64,000 bases of DNA from the NCBI GenBank assembly GCA_023362775.1, contig JALMGJ010000006.1, positions 55,452,501 to 55,516,500 on the forward strand, written 5' to 3'. This DNA is from Charina bottae (taxonomy: Eukaryota; Chordata; Lepidosauria; Squamata; Charinaidae). Shown here piece after piece: positions 48,060 through 56,878 of this stretch; position 1 is the stretch's first letter; the number at the start of each line of letters is the position of its first letter. Below the pieces are notes generated by a model. That model did no database searches and was not told where the DNA came from. It was given only the letters and a program-made list of their open reading frames with translations. The translations under genes and the position numbers were made by a program.

Positions 48060-48889
48060 ATACGTACCGTTTTAAATGGGACAGTACCATTTTTTTCACA
48101 TTTCCTGACCGTCCCATCGTTTTAATATAAATGTCAATTTGTCCCGTTTTTAAAAAAAACGTTACTTAAAAATTTAAATTAAAAAGTTCCCACGAACCTG
48201 TCACTGGTGATTGGACAGGTTTCGGTGATGCCACAGTGAGCTGCGAGGGAGAGCAACAGCTTGATCGAGCGGGATCCTGCAATCAAGAAGCTGCGAGGGA
48301 GAGCAGAGTGACAGTTTTAAGGTAAGGAATTCAAGAAAGGTAATTCAAGAAAAATCGCTTTTCTTAGGGGAACTTTCCAGTCAAATTGTTTTCTTTCAAG
48401 GTGCCAATTAGGATGGTAAAGAAAAGTCGTTAAAAAATATAATCGGCAATGTGCTCTGCATACGTTTTATTTTCAACAGATATATGTCACTGACTGGTGG
48501 CATCTGTGCAGACCCCAGAAGAAGTCTATGAGCAGCAGGATGTTTCTGTGCTTTTCTGTGAGATGGTTTCTAGGTAAGTACATTATTTCTTAACCCTTTT
48601 AGGAACTCCAAACTGCTGTTGGTATTTCCTCGCCAATTACATACATTCCGTTTTATGTCTTGATTGGTGAAAAAAGCAGGCTTTTCTGTCAAGTGCCTTT
48701 TTGTTATTGGCTAATTCCCTTATTTTTCTGAATATTTTTGTTTCCCAAGAATCAGCATATTCTGTTTTTGATTGCTTTTGAGGTGAAAAAAAAGTCTTGA
48801 TGCACTTAAGCTTGCAGCCTATAGAAAGCTCCGAAAGAGATACTAGTAGTAATAGTGTATACCTTTTTTGTATTGGGCTGATCAGATAA
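48060..48889. other. flank of the viral element, repeat-like
   Basis: Begins GGCTGACCATACGTACCG and contains GGACAGTACC and CGTCCCATCG units that look like a dispersed repeat. A CTGCGAGGGAGAGCA motif is duplicated at about 48241 and 48290. Two good splice-donor-like sites (TTTTAAGGTAAGG near 48320, CTAGGTAAGTA near 48570) suggest it could be transcribed. No coding frame is supported. Confidence 0.3.
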
Positions 48890-49734
48890 GGGAAATGCTG
48901 ACTCACCGGAAGTGACGTCATAGTCCCTCCCCCCCCCTCCCATGATCCTCTGCGTGTTAGCCACCCCTCCCATCATGCAATGCGTGTTTTGCCGGAAGTG
49001 ACGTGTCAGCCACCCCTCCCTGGACCAGCCGCATGTTTTGCCGGAAGTGGAGTGTGCCCCACCCCCACCCGCGTGCTAACCCAAGGCATGCCCAGGCATG
49101 CCCATGACCACATGTCTGTGAGGGAAGGGGTGGTTGCCTCAACTCCACACTGCCTGTGTTTAAAGCCTTATCAGTTTCTAAGCAGAAGAAAGAGAAAAGC
49201 GGGGGGGCAATGCTTTTTCAAAAGGGGAAAAAGTTTTTCTTTCCTTAAGCCTGGCTGCAGGAGTTAAAATGCCACGGCTGGCATAGATGGCCAGGCCTGA
49301 TTAGGAGGGAAGCATTTTTTAAAAGCAGGGTTTTCTTCTCCACACATGCCAAACTGTTTTTAAAAGCCCAGGGGTAGGCAGCTTTCCTTTTCCCTAAGCA
49401 GGCAGTCACCCTGAAGGAAAATGTTTATAAGCATTTCTAATGCAGCAGTAAACAAGGAAGGGTCTAAACAAGGTTTAACATAAGTAAACACCGGGGTCTT
49501 TGTACTCACATGGGGATCTGGAGGTGTTAGGCAGACATAACAGCCCAGTTCTTAAGAGGAAACTTTTTTTTAAAAGCCGAGGTTTCTCCTGCACACAGCC
49601 ACAAGTCCCGATACGGGCAGCTTGACTGACAGGAAGTCGCATGCAACAGCAAAGGCCTGAGGGGAAGGGGCATCCCCCACTCCAGCCAGCTCCTAGATCT
49701 CATTGGAGTAGCCCTTGCAATGTCCAGCTCGCTG
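48890..49734. other. probable outer part of the left terminal region of the Maverick element
   Basis: GC-richer than the host flank. CCGGAAGTGACGT occurs twice (near 48908 and 48992) and CCGGAAGTG once more (near 49041); these are Ets-like plus CRE/ATF-like sites. TGCCCAGGCATG and GCAGGAGTTAAAATG units also occur in the terminal repeat further in. Because the window ends where the right terminal repeat matches 49735, I cannot test whether this stretch has an inverted partner. Confidence 0.45.
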
Positions 49735-50071
49735 GCTGATAGCAGAAACTGCTGGCAGCAGGAGTTGAAATGGCATTTTTAGCCTCAAAAATGAGCCTGC
49801 ACACCAGGCCTAGATTTACAGTTCTGAATGTGGAAAATTAGGCTTTAAATGCACAAAGTGTTGCCCTTAAGCAGAAACTGTGCCCAGGCTGAGGAAAAAG
49901 GAAACCTGTAAGGGGCCAGGAGAAAACTGGTTATTAAAAGCACAACAGAAAAAAGAGAAAAAACATGGGTATGTGCATGTTCAGGCATGTCCGCAGGCGT
50001 GGCTGTGACACGCGGTGTACACGTGACAGGGGCAAGGCTATGCCCAGGCATGTCTCCACAGCTTTTCAGGC

Positions 50072-50078
50072 TATATAC
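50072..50078 (+). promoter_or_regulatory. TATA-like box of accessory gene 1
   Basis: GGCTATATACAGA lies about 60 bases before the ATG at 50135. It is conserved in the right repeat and in the internal module copy at 51074, which supports a promoter role. Confidence 0.6.
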
Positions 50079-50134
50079 AGATACATCGTTAAGTAGCGGT
50101 GCCCATTTGAAAAATACAGACACGTGCTTTGAAG

Positions 50135-50801
50135 ATGGCAAACTCCGAAGCCCATCTGTTTGAAGACAGCTTAACGCCAAAGCCGCCAAAACGAAAATTT
50201 AGGGCAAGGAAAACGTCCGAAGCTCCTGGACCGAGCGACCTATTTGAGGAAAACGCTCAAGACGCATGTCTAATACCATGTTACTGTAGATTTTGCGCCT
50301 CAGATGGTGAGTTAAACATTGAAAATTAAGAAAAACACTAATTTAATTAGATAAAATTGCGAGTCTAATCCAGACTTATACTCTTTTCTTTAAGAAACAA
50401 CATATCCATATGATTCGACCGTCGTACAGATTCTGAGAGCCTGTGTGATAAAAGTATTGCATCATTGTTTCATGGGGTGCATGCAAGCAGGAGGAGATCA
50501 GGTGGATTCCCGGCCACCCACCGAGGAAGAGCTTCTTAAGGCCTTATGCCCCAGAATATCGAGGGGCGAGATCCTATGGGTCATTATGAACATAGCGTGT
50601 AAGCTAGAGAAATTATATGTGACATGTGATACCCTTGATGAGCTTGTGGAATTCATGGAGTATATTGAGAGCAGCCCTAAGCCACAAGATATAATGGCGA
50701 AAATTGGTTCTGAATTACCAGTGGCTTTGAAGAGGCTTATTTGTCAAAATGTAACAACTATTAATTACCAGAAACTGTTAACCTCTACCCAAGGATTGTA
50801 A
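50135..50801 (+). CDS. accessory gene 1, left copy: spliced, possible Bcl-2-like protein
   Basis: Two exons, 50135-50306 and 50395-50801, joined by GTGAGT and a TTTCTTTAAG acceptor. The 88-nt phase 1 intron keeps the frame open, giving 192 residues. I start at ATG 50135, since the codon two positions upstream is TTG. Exon 1 encodes a basic PKRKFRARK stretch and a Cys cluster (CLIPCYCRFC). Exon 2 is helical. It has MQAGGDQV, fitting the BH3 pattern (large hydrophobic, xxx, G, D), then PRISRGEILWVIM where a BH1-like segment would fall. A viral Bcl-2 (E1B-19K-like) role is my inference; sequence identity is too low to assert it. The gene lies inside the terminal repeat, so the element has two copies. 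AATAAA at 50803. Confidence 0.75.
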
Positions 50802-50847
50802 TAATAAAATATTTTTACAAATAACACGTTGCCTGTTTTTCTTTCGC

Positions 50848-51213
50848 TGTCTGATAGCAGTAACTGCTGGCAGGATGAGTTAAAATGGCGTTTTTAGCCT
50901 CAAAATGAGAATGCACTCAGGGAGAAAGCAGAAAAAAGAGAAAAACATGGGGTATGGACATGTTCAGGCATGTCCGCAGGCGTGGCGGGAGAGCGCCGTA
51001 TCAGGCTGCGACACGCGGGTAACACGTGACGGGGCAAGGCTATGACCAGGCAAACCTCCGCCACATTTCAGGCTATATACAGACCTGTCTTTTCCTTGAG
51101 AGTCAATGGACACAACTTTTTGTATTTACTATATTTTGGCATATTTAATTTTCTCCAGCGGCCGAGGCTCAACCAAATCCCAGGCAGAGAAAAGGTTTCT
51201 CTTTTGAAGAAAC
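50848..51213 (+). promoter_or_regulatory. internal copy of the terminal promoter module
   Basis: CTGATAGCAGTAACTGCTGG, GAGTTAAAATGGCGTTTTTAG, ATGTTCAGGCATGTCCGCAGG and GGCTATATACAGAC repeat, in the same order, the start of the left terminal repeat (49735-50085). The copy is shorter and lies exactly where terminal repeat homology stops. Its TATATAC at 51074-51080 lies 134 bases before the next ATG. It probably drives accessory gene 2 and perhaps the late + strand array. Confidence 0.85.
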
Positions 51214-51892
51214 ATGGCAAGAGCTGCTTCAAAAAATTTTAATAGAAAAATAGCGAAACCTAGTGCCGTATGCTCTAGCACAAGGCCGGTGCCAGTAGAA
51301 TGCAACAAACTCTGTTGTCAGGATTTTGGTGAAGAAAACAAAGAAAATTTTATATTCAGACCTGTTTTGTATGGTTGCGGTATGGCATGTTGTGCCTTTA
51401 CTGATGAGGCGGAGAGCGAAACAGAAGACTTCCCTTGTGATACTTACCGGGCAGCGTGTGAAATGGTGAGCTCCGCACCAACACCTTCCAGCAGTGGTAA
51501 GTAAATATGTTTTTATTGATGACAATGTAAATGTTGACGGGGCCCAGTTAGGGGTGCTAATAGGTTATGTTTTATATTTTACAGTACCTGAGTTACCAAG
51601 TCCTAGAAAGCAAAGATACCGAAGGAGGGCCGTATCGTATACCGGCGGCCGCACATCTTCTGACGATTTATCTGCTCCTGAACATGACAACACCTGTAAA
51701 TTATGCGAAGACCTGTTAGAATGTGGCAAAGGGCGCTGTTGGGAGGGTAAAGATGAATCAGGGTTTTATGGCTCTTTATCTTCTTCTTCTTCTTCTTCTT
51801 CTTCTGATGATGATGATGATGATGAGGGATATGTTTCCGGATCCCTAGACAACCTCTCTCAAAGCTGTATCACCAATAAAGCATTGTATTAA
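51214..51892 (+). CDS. accessory gene 2: spliced Cys-rich acidic protein
   Basis: Two exons, 51214-51496 and 51585-51892, with GTAAGT donor and TATTTTACAG acceptor. The 88-nt phase 1 intron gives an open 196-residue product. Exon 1 is Cys-rich (NKLCCQDFGEENKE; GCGMACC) and includes LCCQD, close to the LxCxE retinoblastoma-binding motif but with Asp for Glu. Exon 2 has a basic RKQRYRRR segment and a CX2CX5CX4C cluster (CKLC..C..C). A run of serines then leads into six aspartates, resembling casein-kinase-2 acidic tracts of E1A/E7-type proteins. Function unknown; an early regulatory protein is plausible. AATAAA at 51875 overlaps the coding end. Confidence 0.75.
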
Positions 51893-51932
51893 AGACAAAG
51901 TGTGATCATTTTGCCACAGACCCTTCGTCATA

Positions 51933-53015
51933 ATGAGGTATGAAAATATTCTAAAAGAGATCTATTACACACCGGGTAGGGTAGGGAGCTATGCTGGGGT
52001 AAACCCACTTTTTCAGGAGGGAAGAAAACATGATAAAAACCTGTCCATGAAGCAAGTCAAGACATGGTTGTCAGGACAAGATGCTTATGCGCTTCATAAA
52101 CCGGCAAGAATTAATTTCCCTCGAAATAAAACAGTGGTGTCGGGTATAGATCAGCAATGGCAGGCCGATCTCATAGACGTGTCCAAATTTTCTAAGGAAA
52201 ACCATGGAAAAAAGTTCATCTTAACAGTCATTGATGTGTTGTCTAAATATGCATGGGCATACCCTCTGACTGATAAGTCGGGGAGCGAGGTTGCTGCCGC
52301 CTTCCAGAATATCTTTGAAACAGGCCGGGCACCCCGAAAAATACAGACAGATGCCGGCAAAGAGTTCTTAAATACGCCTCTGAAGAAACTTTTAGCACGT
52401 TATGGTATTCAGCATTTTGTCACTCATAGTGAGACTAAAGCTGCCGTTATAGAGAGGTTTAATCGGACCCTAAAAAATAAACTCTGGAGATACTTCACAG
52501 CTAGAAACACCCACCGGTACGTAGACATCTTGGCAGCCGTTCTTCAAGGTTACAATGACACGTACCACCGTAGCATCCGGACTGCTCCTAGCACTGTAAA
52601 TTTGTCTAATGAAAGGGTTGTATGGTTAAGACTGTATGGAGATATTTTAAAAAGTAAAAGAAAGGAAAAACATCTTAAGGTGGGGGATCACGTCAGGATA
52701 TCCAGACTGAAGGGAAAATTTGAAAAGGGCTACCAGCAAACCTACACGGATGAAATATTCATCATCAAAGAACTGTTAACAAGAGGGGAAAGAGGGGTGT
52801 ATAGATTAAAAGATTACACAGACGAGCCAGTAAAGGGCACTTTTTACCCTGAGGAGCTCCAAAAGGTTCCTGATGATCAACAACGTGTATACAGAATTGA
52901 AAAAGTGATCAAAAAAAGAGGGCGGGGAAAATATAGAGAGGTTCTAGTCAAATGGGTCGGCTGGCCAGACAAGTTCAACAGTTGGGTAAAAGAGGCTGAA
53001 GTACAAGACCTTTGA
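51933..53015 (+). CDS. retrovirus-like integrase with chromodomain
   Basis: A 360-residue DDE integrase that would insert the linear element into host DNA. The N-terminal part has WLSGQDAYALHKP, typical of Maverick integrases; a canonical HHCC zinc finger is not obvious. Catalytic core: D79 in QWQADLIDV, D140 in IQTDAGKEF and E174 in AAVIERFNRT, giving 60 and 33 residues between them. An SH3-like basic segment follows at about 245-312 (HLKVGDHVRISRLKGKF). A C-terminal chromodomain at about 318-356 (YRIEKVI, VLVKWVGWPDKFNSWV) probably directs targeting to marked chromatin. It ends one base before the minor capsid gene. No disabling change is visible. Confidence 0.96.
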   Translation: MRYENILKEIYYTPGRVGSYAGVNPLFQEGRKHDKNLSMKQVKTWLSGQDAYALHKPARINFPRNKTVVSGIDQQWQADLIDVSKFSKENHGKKFILTVIDVLSKYAWAYPLTDKSGSEVAAAFQNIFETGRAPRKIQTDAGKEFLNTPLKKLLARYGIQHFVTHSETKAAVIERFNRTLKNKLWRYFTARNTHRYVDILAAVLQGYNDTYHRSIRTAPSTVNLSNERVVWLRLYGDILKSKRKEKHLKVGDHVRISRLKGKFEKGYQQTYTDEIFIIKELLTRGERGVYRLKDYTDEPVKGTFYPEELQKVPDDQQRVYRIEKVIKKRGRGKYREVLVKWVGWPDKFNSWVKEAEVQDL

Positions 53016-53016
53016 C

Positions 53017-53751
53017 ATGGCTGGCTTTTATATCACCCTCCCCAGCAACGCATCGGCAACAGCCTTCCCCAAAAACAAAAGTTCCAATTTTACTGTTCAA
53101 CTAGCAAGAGCTCTGGACCTGCCGGGGTCATGGGAAGTGGGGCTGGTGGAGATACAGTACCCACACAGCTGGAACACGCTAACCACAGGTGGATATTTTG
53201 AAATTGCTAACGAAAAAAAGAAGTGGGAGTTTTCTTTGAGAAATGGGTACTATACCAGCATCCAGCAGGTATTAGAAAATATGAACAAGCTTATGACAGA
53301 CGCTGAGAATCCGCCAATGGCGACCCTGCGATACGACCCAGTTGCTCGAAAAATTAAATTTAAAGGAGATGGGGCGTTTAGCATACTAGCTAGTGATGAA
53401 CTAGCGAACATATTAGGTTTGAAGCCCCAAGCCCGCTTCAAAAAATTCCCCTTTGCGGCCGATGTGACAGGAGGATTCAGTACCATATTTATTTATACAG
53501 ACATTGTGGAGCCGCAGATAGTGGGTGACTTCTATGTGCCGTTACTGCGCTGCGTGCCTGTGCGGGGGCAAGACAACGACATCATCACGGTAACCTATGA
53601 CCAGCCCCATTATGTTCCAGTCAGCAAGCACGGCATCAGCACAATTACTGTAGAGATCAAAACAGATCAAAACAAACACATCCGTTTTAACCACGGGAAG
53701 GTTGTCGTCAAGCTTCATTTCAGGCCTCAGAAAAGTGAAGGATGGTTGTGA
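53017..53751 (+). CDS. minor capsid (penton-type) protein
   Basis: A 244-residue protein beginning MAGFYITLPSNASATAFPKN. The Maverick minor capsid protein is a single jelly-roll vertex protein related in role to adenovirus penton base. The pattern NFTVQLARALDLPGSWEVGL with a following IQYPHSWNTL is characteristic of this family. The gene is compact: one base after the integrase stop, and its last bases overlap the start of the next gene by 10 nt. It is predominantly beta-strand in appearance with no signal or membrane segment. Confidence 0.9.
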   Translation: MAGFYITLPSNASATAFPKNKSSNFTVQLARALDLPGSWEVGLVEIQYPHSWNTLTTGGYFEIANEKKKWEFSLRNGYYTSIQQVLENMNKLMTDAENPPMATLRYDPVARKIKFKGDGAFSILASDELANILGLKPQARFKKFPFAADVTGGFSTIFIYTDIVEPQIVGDFYVPLLRCVPVRGQDNDIITVTYDQPHYVPVSKHGISTITVEIKTDQNKHIRFNHGKVVVKLHFRPQKSEGWL

Positions 53752-54158
53752 TCAAGGAGTACGGGAGTCCTCAAGACTACGTGGCCTATTACAGGGCCCA
53801 AGCCGGAGCCGGTCTTGCGGGGTTCCGGGGAACACCCGTCATGTATGGGACAGGCCTAGGCGGTTTGTTCCGTGGACTTTTTCGAAAAGCAATGCCTCTT
53901 CTGAGGAAAGGGTTAGAAATCGTTAAACCCCACGTGAAATCTGCAGCTAAGAATATTGTCAGAGATATGGCAGGGCAGCTTGTATCCCGTGTTGTAGGGG
54001 GCGGCCAAGAGGGCTCGGGCTTGGTCGTGGCCAGAAAGAATTACGCCTTGGGACCGCCTATTCCCTCTAAAAAGAGAAAGAATGTGAGAAAGCGCCATCA
54101 TACAAAGAGGAAACGTGCTCAGAAGAGGAAGCGCTGTGACAGCCGGGACATATTCTAA
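53742..54158 (+). CDS. basic pX/pVI-like virion protein
   Basis: 138 residues, very basic at the C-terminus (runs such as KKRKNVRKRHHTKRKR). A Gly-rich amphipathic segment, GTGLGGLFRGLFRKAMPLL, is followed by HVKSAAKNIVRDMAGQL. The layout resembles the adenovirus core/membrane-lytic precursors pX and pVI: short N-terminus, amphipathic helix, basic nuclear or DNA-binding tail. It is also similar in position to such genes in adintoviruses. Assignment is by composition and position between the two capsid genes, not by catalytic motif. It overlaps the minor capsid gene by 10 nt. Confidence 0.65.
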   Translation: MVVIKEYGSPQDYVAYYRAQAGAGLAGFRGTPVMYGTGLGGLFRGLFRKAMPLLRKGLEIVKPHVKSAAKNIVRDMAGQLVSRVVGGGQEGSGLVVARKNYALGPPIPSKKRKNVRKRHHTKRKRAQKRKRCDSRDIF

Positions 54159-54164
54159 TACAAA

Positions 54165-55475
54165 ATGGCTTTTATCCACGAGGCATCGCAGGAGTGTGTT
54201 AAATCAGAACTGGACCTTTTTCAACTGTCACCTACTCAAACCAGTATTGAAAATAGCACGTATGTCGAGATCCCTCCTTTATCAGCGCTAACGCCCAATG
54301 CGCCCCTGGAATTTTTTATCACAGGACACGGTGAGCATTACACAGATCTAAATAACACCCTGTTGTATGTGAGTTGCAAGATTGTAAAGGCTGATGGCAC
54401 AGATATTGATGACGGTGCAAGGGTGGCCCTGACCAACTATCCTATAGCTTCGCTGTTTAATCAGCTGGATGTTACCCTGGGAGACCGGCTCGTAACACAG
54501 AGCCACCACTGCTATTCTTACCGGGCCATGATTGAGCTGATTCTGAACTTTGGGGCTGATGCTCTGGGAACCCAATTTACAGCTGGGGGTTTTTACAAAG
54601 ATGAATCAGCGCTTATGGAGAGCACTGTGCTGGCAGCCGCGGGCAACGCTGGTTTCAGAGCGAGAGCGGCACATACAGCCAGGAGTCGTAAATGGGACCT
54701 GCTTGGGCCTTTGCACAGTGATCTGTTTTTTCAAGACAAACTGCTAATTAATGGGGTTGACGTGAAAGTCAAACTCACAAGAAGCAGAAACGAATTTTGC
54801 CTAATGAGGGATGGCAATGAGAATTACAAAGTGCAGCTCCTGTCGGCGTCTCTCTTTGTAAAGCGTGTAAAAGTAGCAGCAGGCGTACGGCTGGGCCACG
54901 CAGAAGCCTTGCTCTCCTCCAACGCCAAATATCCCATTGATCGTGTGGGGATGAAGGTTTACAGCATTCCTGCAGGCAGCCTTGTGTGTAATCAGGAAAA
55001 CCTATTTCTGGGCCAGCTACCTAAACAGCTAGTGATTGGATTTGTGGACAATGCCTCTTTCAGTGGAGATTACGAAAGAAACCCATTCAATTTTCAGCAC
55101 TGCAATGTTAATTTTTGTGCCCTGTATTGCGACGGCGAACAGGTCCCCGCCAAACCTCTTCAGCCTGATTATGCTCGCGGTGTTTTTGTGAGAGAATACA
55201 TGCAGATGGTACAAGTTTCAGGCAAAGGCATGAAAGACAGACCTCTCCTAATCAGCCGTGAAGAGTTTAGTCACGGATATAATTTATATTGTTTCGACCT
55301 GAGTCCTGACCAGGGGTGCTCGGAGCACTATTCTTTGATCCGGAACGGCAACCTCAGAGCGGAAATTAGATTTGCACTACCTCTCCCCAATACCGTCAAT
55401 ATGATTCTCTATGCAATCTTTGAAAACCTCATTGAAATAAGCCACACCAGGAACGTTCTTTTTGATTATATGTGA
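54165..55475 (+). CDS. major capsid protein (hexon-like, double jelly roll)
   Basis: A 436-residue protein beginning MAFIHEASQECVKSELDLF and carrying TYVEIPPLSALTPNAPLEF and YTDLNNTLLYVSCKI. These are hallmarks of Maverick/adintovirus major capsid proteins, which form trimeric double jelly-roll capsomers of an icosahedral shell. Length is in the family range (roughly 430-650). The start follows the pX-like stop by six bases. The frame is open throughout, and the C-terminus (ENLIEISHTRNVLFDYM) looks complete. Confidence 0.93.
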   Translation: MAFIHEASQECVKSELDLFQLSPTQTSIENSTYVEIPPLSALTPNAPLEFFITGHGEHYTDLNNTLLYVSCKIVKADGTDIDDGARVALTNYPIASLFNQLDVTLGDRLVTQSHHCYSYRAMIELILNFGADALGTQFTAGGFYKDESALMESTVLAAAGNAGFRARAAHTARSRKWDLLGPLHSDLFFQDKLLINGVDVKVKLTRSRNEFCLMRDGNENYKVQLLSASLFVKRVKVAAGVRLGHAEALLSSNAKYPIDRVGMKVYSIPAGSLVCNQENLFLGQLPKQLVIGFVDNASFSGDYERNPFNFQHCNVNFCALYCDGEQVPAKPLQPDYARGVFVREYMQMVQVSGKGMKDRPLLISREEFSHGYNLYCFDLSPDQGCSEHYSLIRNGNLRAEIRFALPLPNTVNMILYAIFENLIEISHTRNVLFDYM

Positions 55476-55477
55476 GG

Positions 55478-56011
55478 ATGGACACCCTGCAGCTCCTCCG
55501 GCTGTTCTCTGGAAATCCCGACTTTCTAGGGGTCTACCCCTGTGATCTGCTACCCAAGAGGCAAATCTCCAAAAGACCTTTCGGCATAATTGTAAACACT
55601 CATCCTCAAACTCTACCTGGCGAACACTGGCTGGCTGCCTACTTCCCATCTCCCGGCTATGGTGAATTTTTTGACTCTTATGGAAGGCCTCCAGACAGCC
55701 CTGACTTTCCTGGAGCCATAGCGATATTCTTAGAGCGGCAAGCTAAGAAGTACACGTTTCACCAACTTCAACTGCAACACCCCAGCGCTGTAACATGTGG
55801 GCATCACTGCGTGTTTTTTCTACTGAACCGGTCTAAAGGCATGGACTATGGAAATATTTTAAAGATGTACTCCGATGATGCTGTTAAAAATGATCAAATG
55901 GTAAAGCTTTTTGTAAAATGTATAAAGGTGGGGAGGGGGAATGGAGCCTGTAACCATCACCAGTGCATGCAGACATGTATGCCTTACTGCAAAATAAAGA
56001 AAAAGACTTAA
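55478..56011 (+). CDS. adenain-like cysteine protease (maturation protease)
   Basis: A C5-type Ulp1-fold protease expected to cleave virion precursors during maturation. I start at ATG 55478, because the two codons upstream open with GTG. This gives 177 residues, close to adenain (about 200). Catalytic set: His50 in GEHWLA, Asp66 in FFDSYG, Gln100 and Cys107 in QHPSAVTCGHHC. The Gln-to-Cys spacing of seven equals that of adenain. The C-terminus is Cys/His-rich. The gene starts two bases after the capsid stop and is the last of the + strand array; AATAAA at 55993-55998 lies just before its stop. Confidence 0.93.
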   Translation: MDTLQLLRLFSGNPDFLGVYPCDLLPKRQISKRPFGIIVNTHPQTLPGEHWLAAYFPSPGYGEFFDSYGRPPDSPDFPGAIAIFLERQAKKYTFHQLQLQHPSAVTCGHHCVFFLLNRSKGMDYGNILKMYSDDAVKNDQMVKLFVKCIKVGRGNGACNHHQCMQTCMPYCKIKKKT

Positions 56012-56098
56012 ACGTTTTACTTCTTTCACTGTGTTTTTATTCATTTTACAAGCTGTACATACAACATTGCATGGCCAACAGGTTGAAAAGCATACGTT
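56012..56098. terminator. convergent polyadenylation region
   Basis: The 87 bases between the two converging arrays hold a - strand AATAAA (56041-56036). The + strand AATAAA lies just upstream at 55993. Each array thus ends in its own signal, and the transcripts may overlap slightly. Confidence 0.7.
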
Positions 56099-56875
56099 TT
56101 ACAAATTGAGCCAGTTACCAAGCCTGATACTGCTTCTAGGCTTTACCATCAGGGGTCCAGAGGGCGAGACAGCAAACAGGGGCTTCTGAGTTCCAAAAGG
56201 GGCAGTCATAACAGAGTCAGGGCTAGTAGCAGCCTCCCCCTTAATAACCAGAGAGTCTTTCAACATTTCTAACTGCTCTTTAACAGCCGTAGAACCCAAC
56301 ACAGAGGTAGGGACATTCACCTCGGCCATAGCAGTCATAAATTCATCCCAGCCTTTAGGTTTCCGCTTCTCAGTAAGGGAGCGATGTTGCGAGGCGCCTT
56401 TCACCAGGTCTAAAATGTTAGTACCGGGAACAGGCATGCCCCTGTATAAAAACGTTCCACGTGTATCCCAGGATGATATGTCCTGGTGCTGTTTCATTTT
56501 GTTTAGCAAAAGTTCTGCATTTTTCCTATACCGGGAGCTGACGCCACTTAGGATCTCAGTCATGGCGGCGTCCTGCAGAGCGGCATGTGGAGGCTGTTCT
56601 GGCAAGCCTTGGGGTTGATGAGTCTCTTCTGAGGGGTAAATGAGATTCAGTCTGTCTTTTTCAGACTCGTTTTGTCTGGTCAGTCGTAGAAACCTCTGCA
56701 GCACAGAATTGTAGAGCTTAATCTTTTCCTCCTCGCCCAAATCAGCTCTCTGAAGAACGGAGCGCATCTCAACATCCAGCCGATTAGCAGCCACAGTCCC
56801 CATAGTAGGAGCCCTGCCCTGTAGTTGCCCCATCTGGTGGCGTGGCACCAGAAACATTTTCTCAGCATAGTCCAT
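56099..56875 (-). CDS. conserved Maverick protein of unknown function (258 aa)
   Basis: Begins MDYAEKMFLVPRHQMGQL; the 'AEKMFLVP' opening is a form I associate with an uncharacterised protein linked to the capsid array in Mavericks. The N-terminal half (to about 130) is helical and charged. A central segment contains GTFLYRGMPVPGTNILDLV, and the C-terminal third is low-complexity. There is no enzymatic motif, signal or membrane segment. It follows the 108-residue gene by three bases and is the last gene of the - array. A virion or scaffold role is possible but not shown. Confidence 0.75.
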   Translation of the reverse strand: MDYAEKMFLVPRHQMGQLQGRAPTMGTVAANRLDVEMRSVLQRADLGEEEKIKLYNSVLQRFLRLTRQNESEKDRLNLIYPSEETHQPQGLPEQPPHAALQDAAMTEILSGVSSRYRKNAELLLNKMKQHQDISSWDTRGTFLYRGMPVPGTNILDLVKGASQHRSLTEKRKPKGWDEFMTAMAEVNVPTSVLGSTAVKEQLEMLKDSLVIKGEAATSPDSVMTAPFGTQKPLFAVSPSGPLMVKPRSSIRLGNWLNL

Positions 56876-56878
56876 GGC

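Larger units (their letters stand above)
49735..50847 (+). repeat. left terminal inverted repeat (visible part)
   Basis: Begins GCTGATAGCAGAAACTGCTGG, the exact reverse complement of the last bases of the window. It matches 64000-62908 through the whole of accessory gene 1, ending near CTTTCGCTG. The two repeats differ by scattered substitutions and an insertion of roughly 18 bp near 49866. Confidence 0.93.

Noticed and set aside
49845..50189. 114-codon - strand frame, mirrored at 63565-63897
   Set aside because: Lies across the promoter and antisense of accessory gene 1 in the terminal repeats. Duplication of the frame simply follows the repeat.
51229..51525. 98-codon - strand frame opposite accessory gene 2
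   Set aside because: Antisense shadow of a better supported spliced gene.
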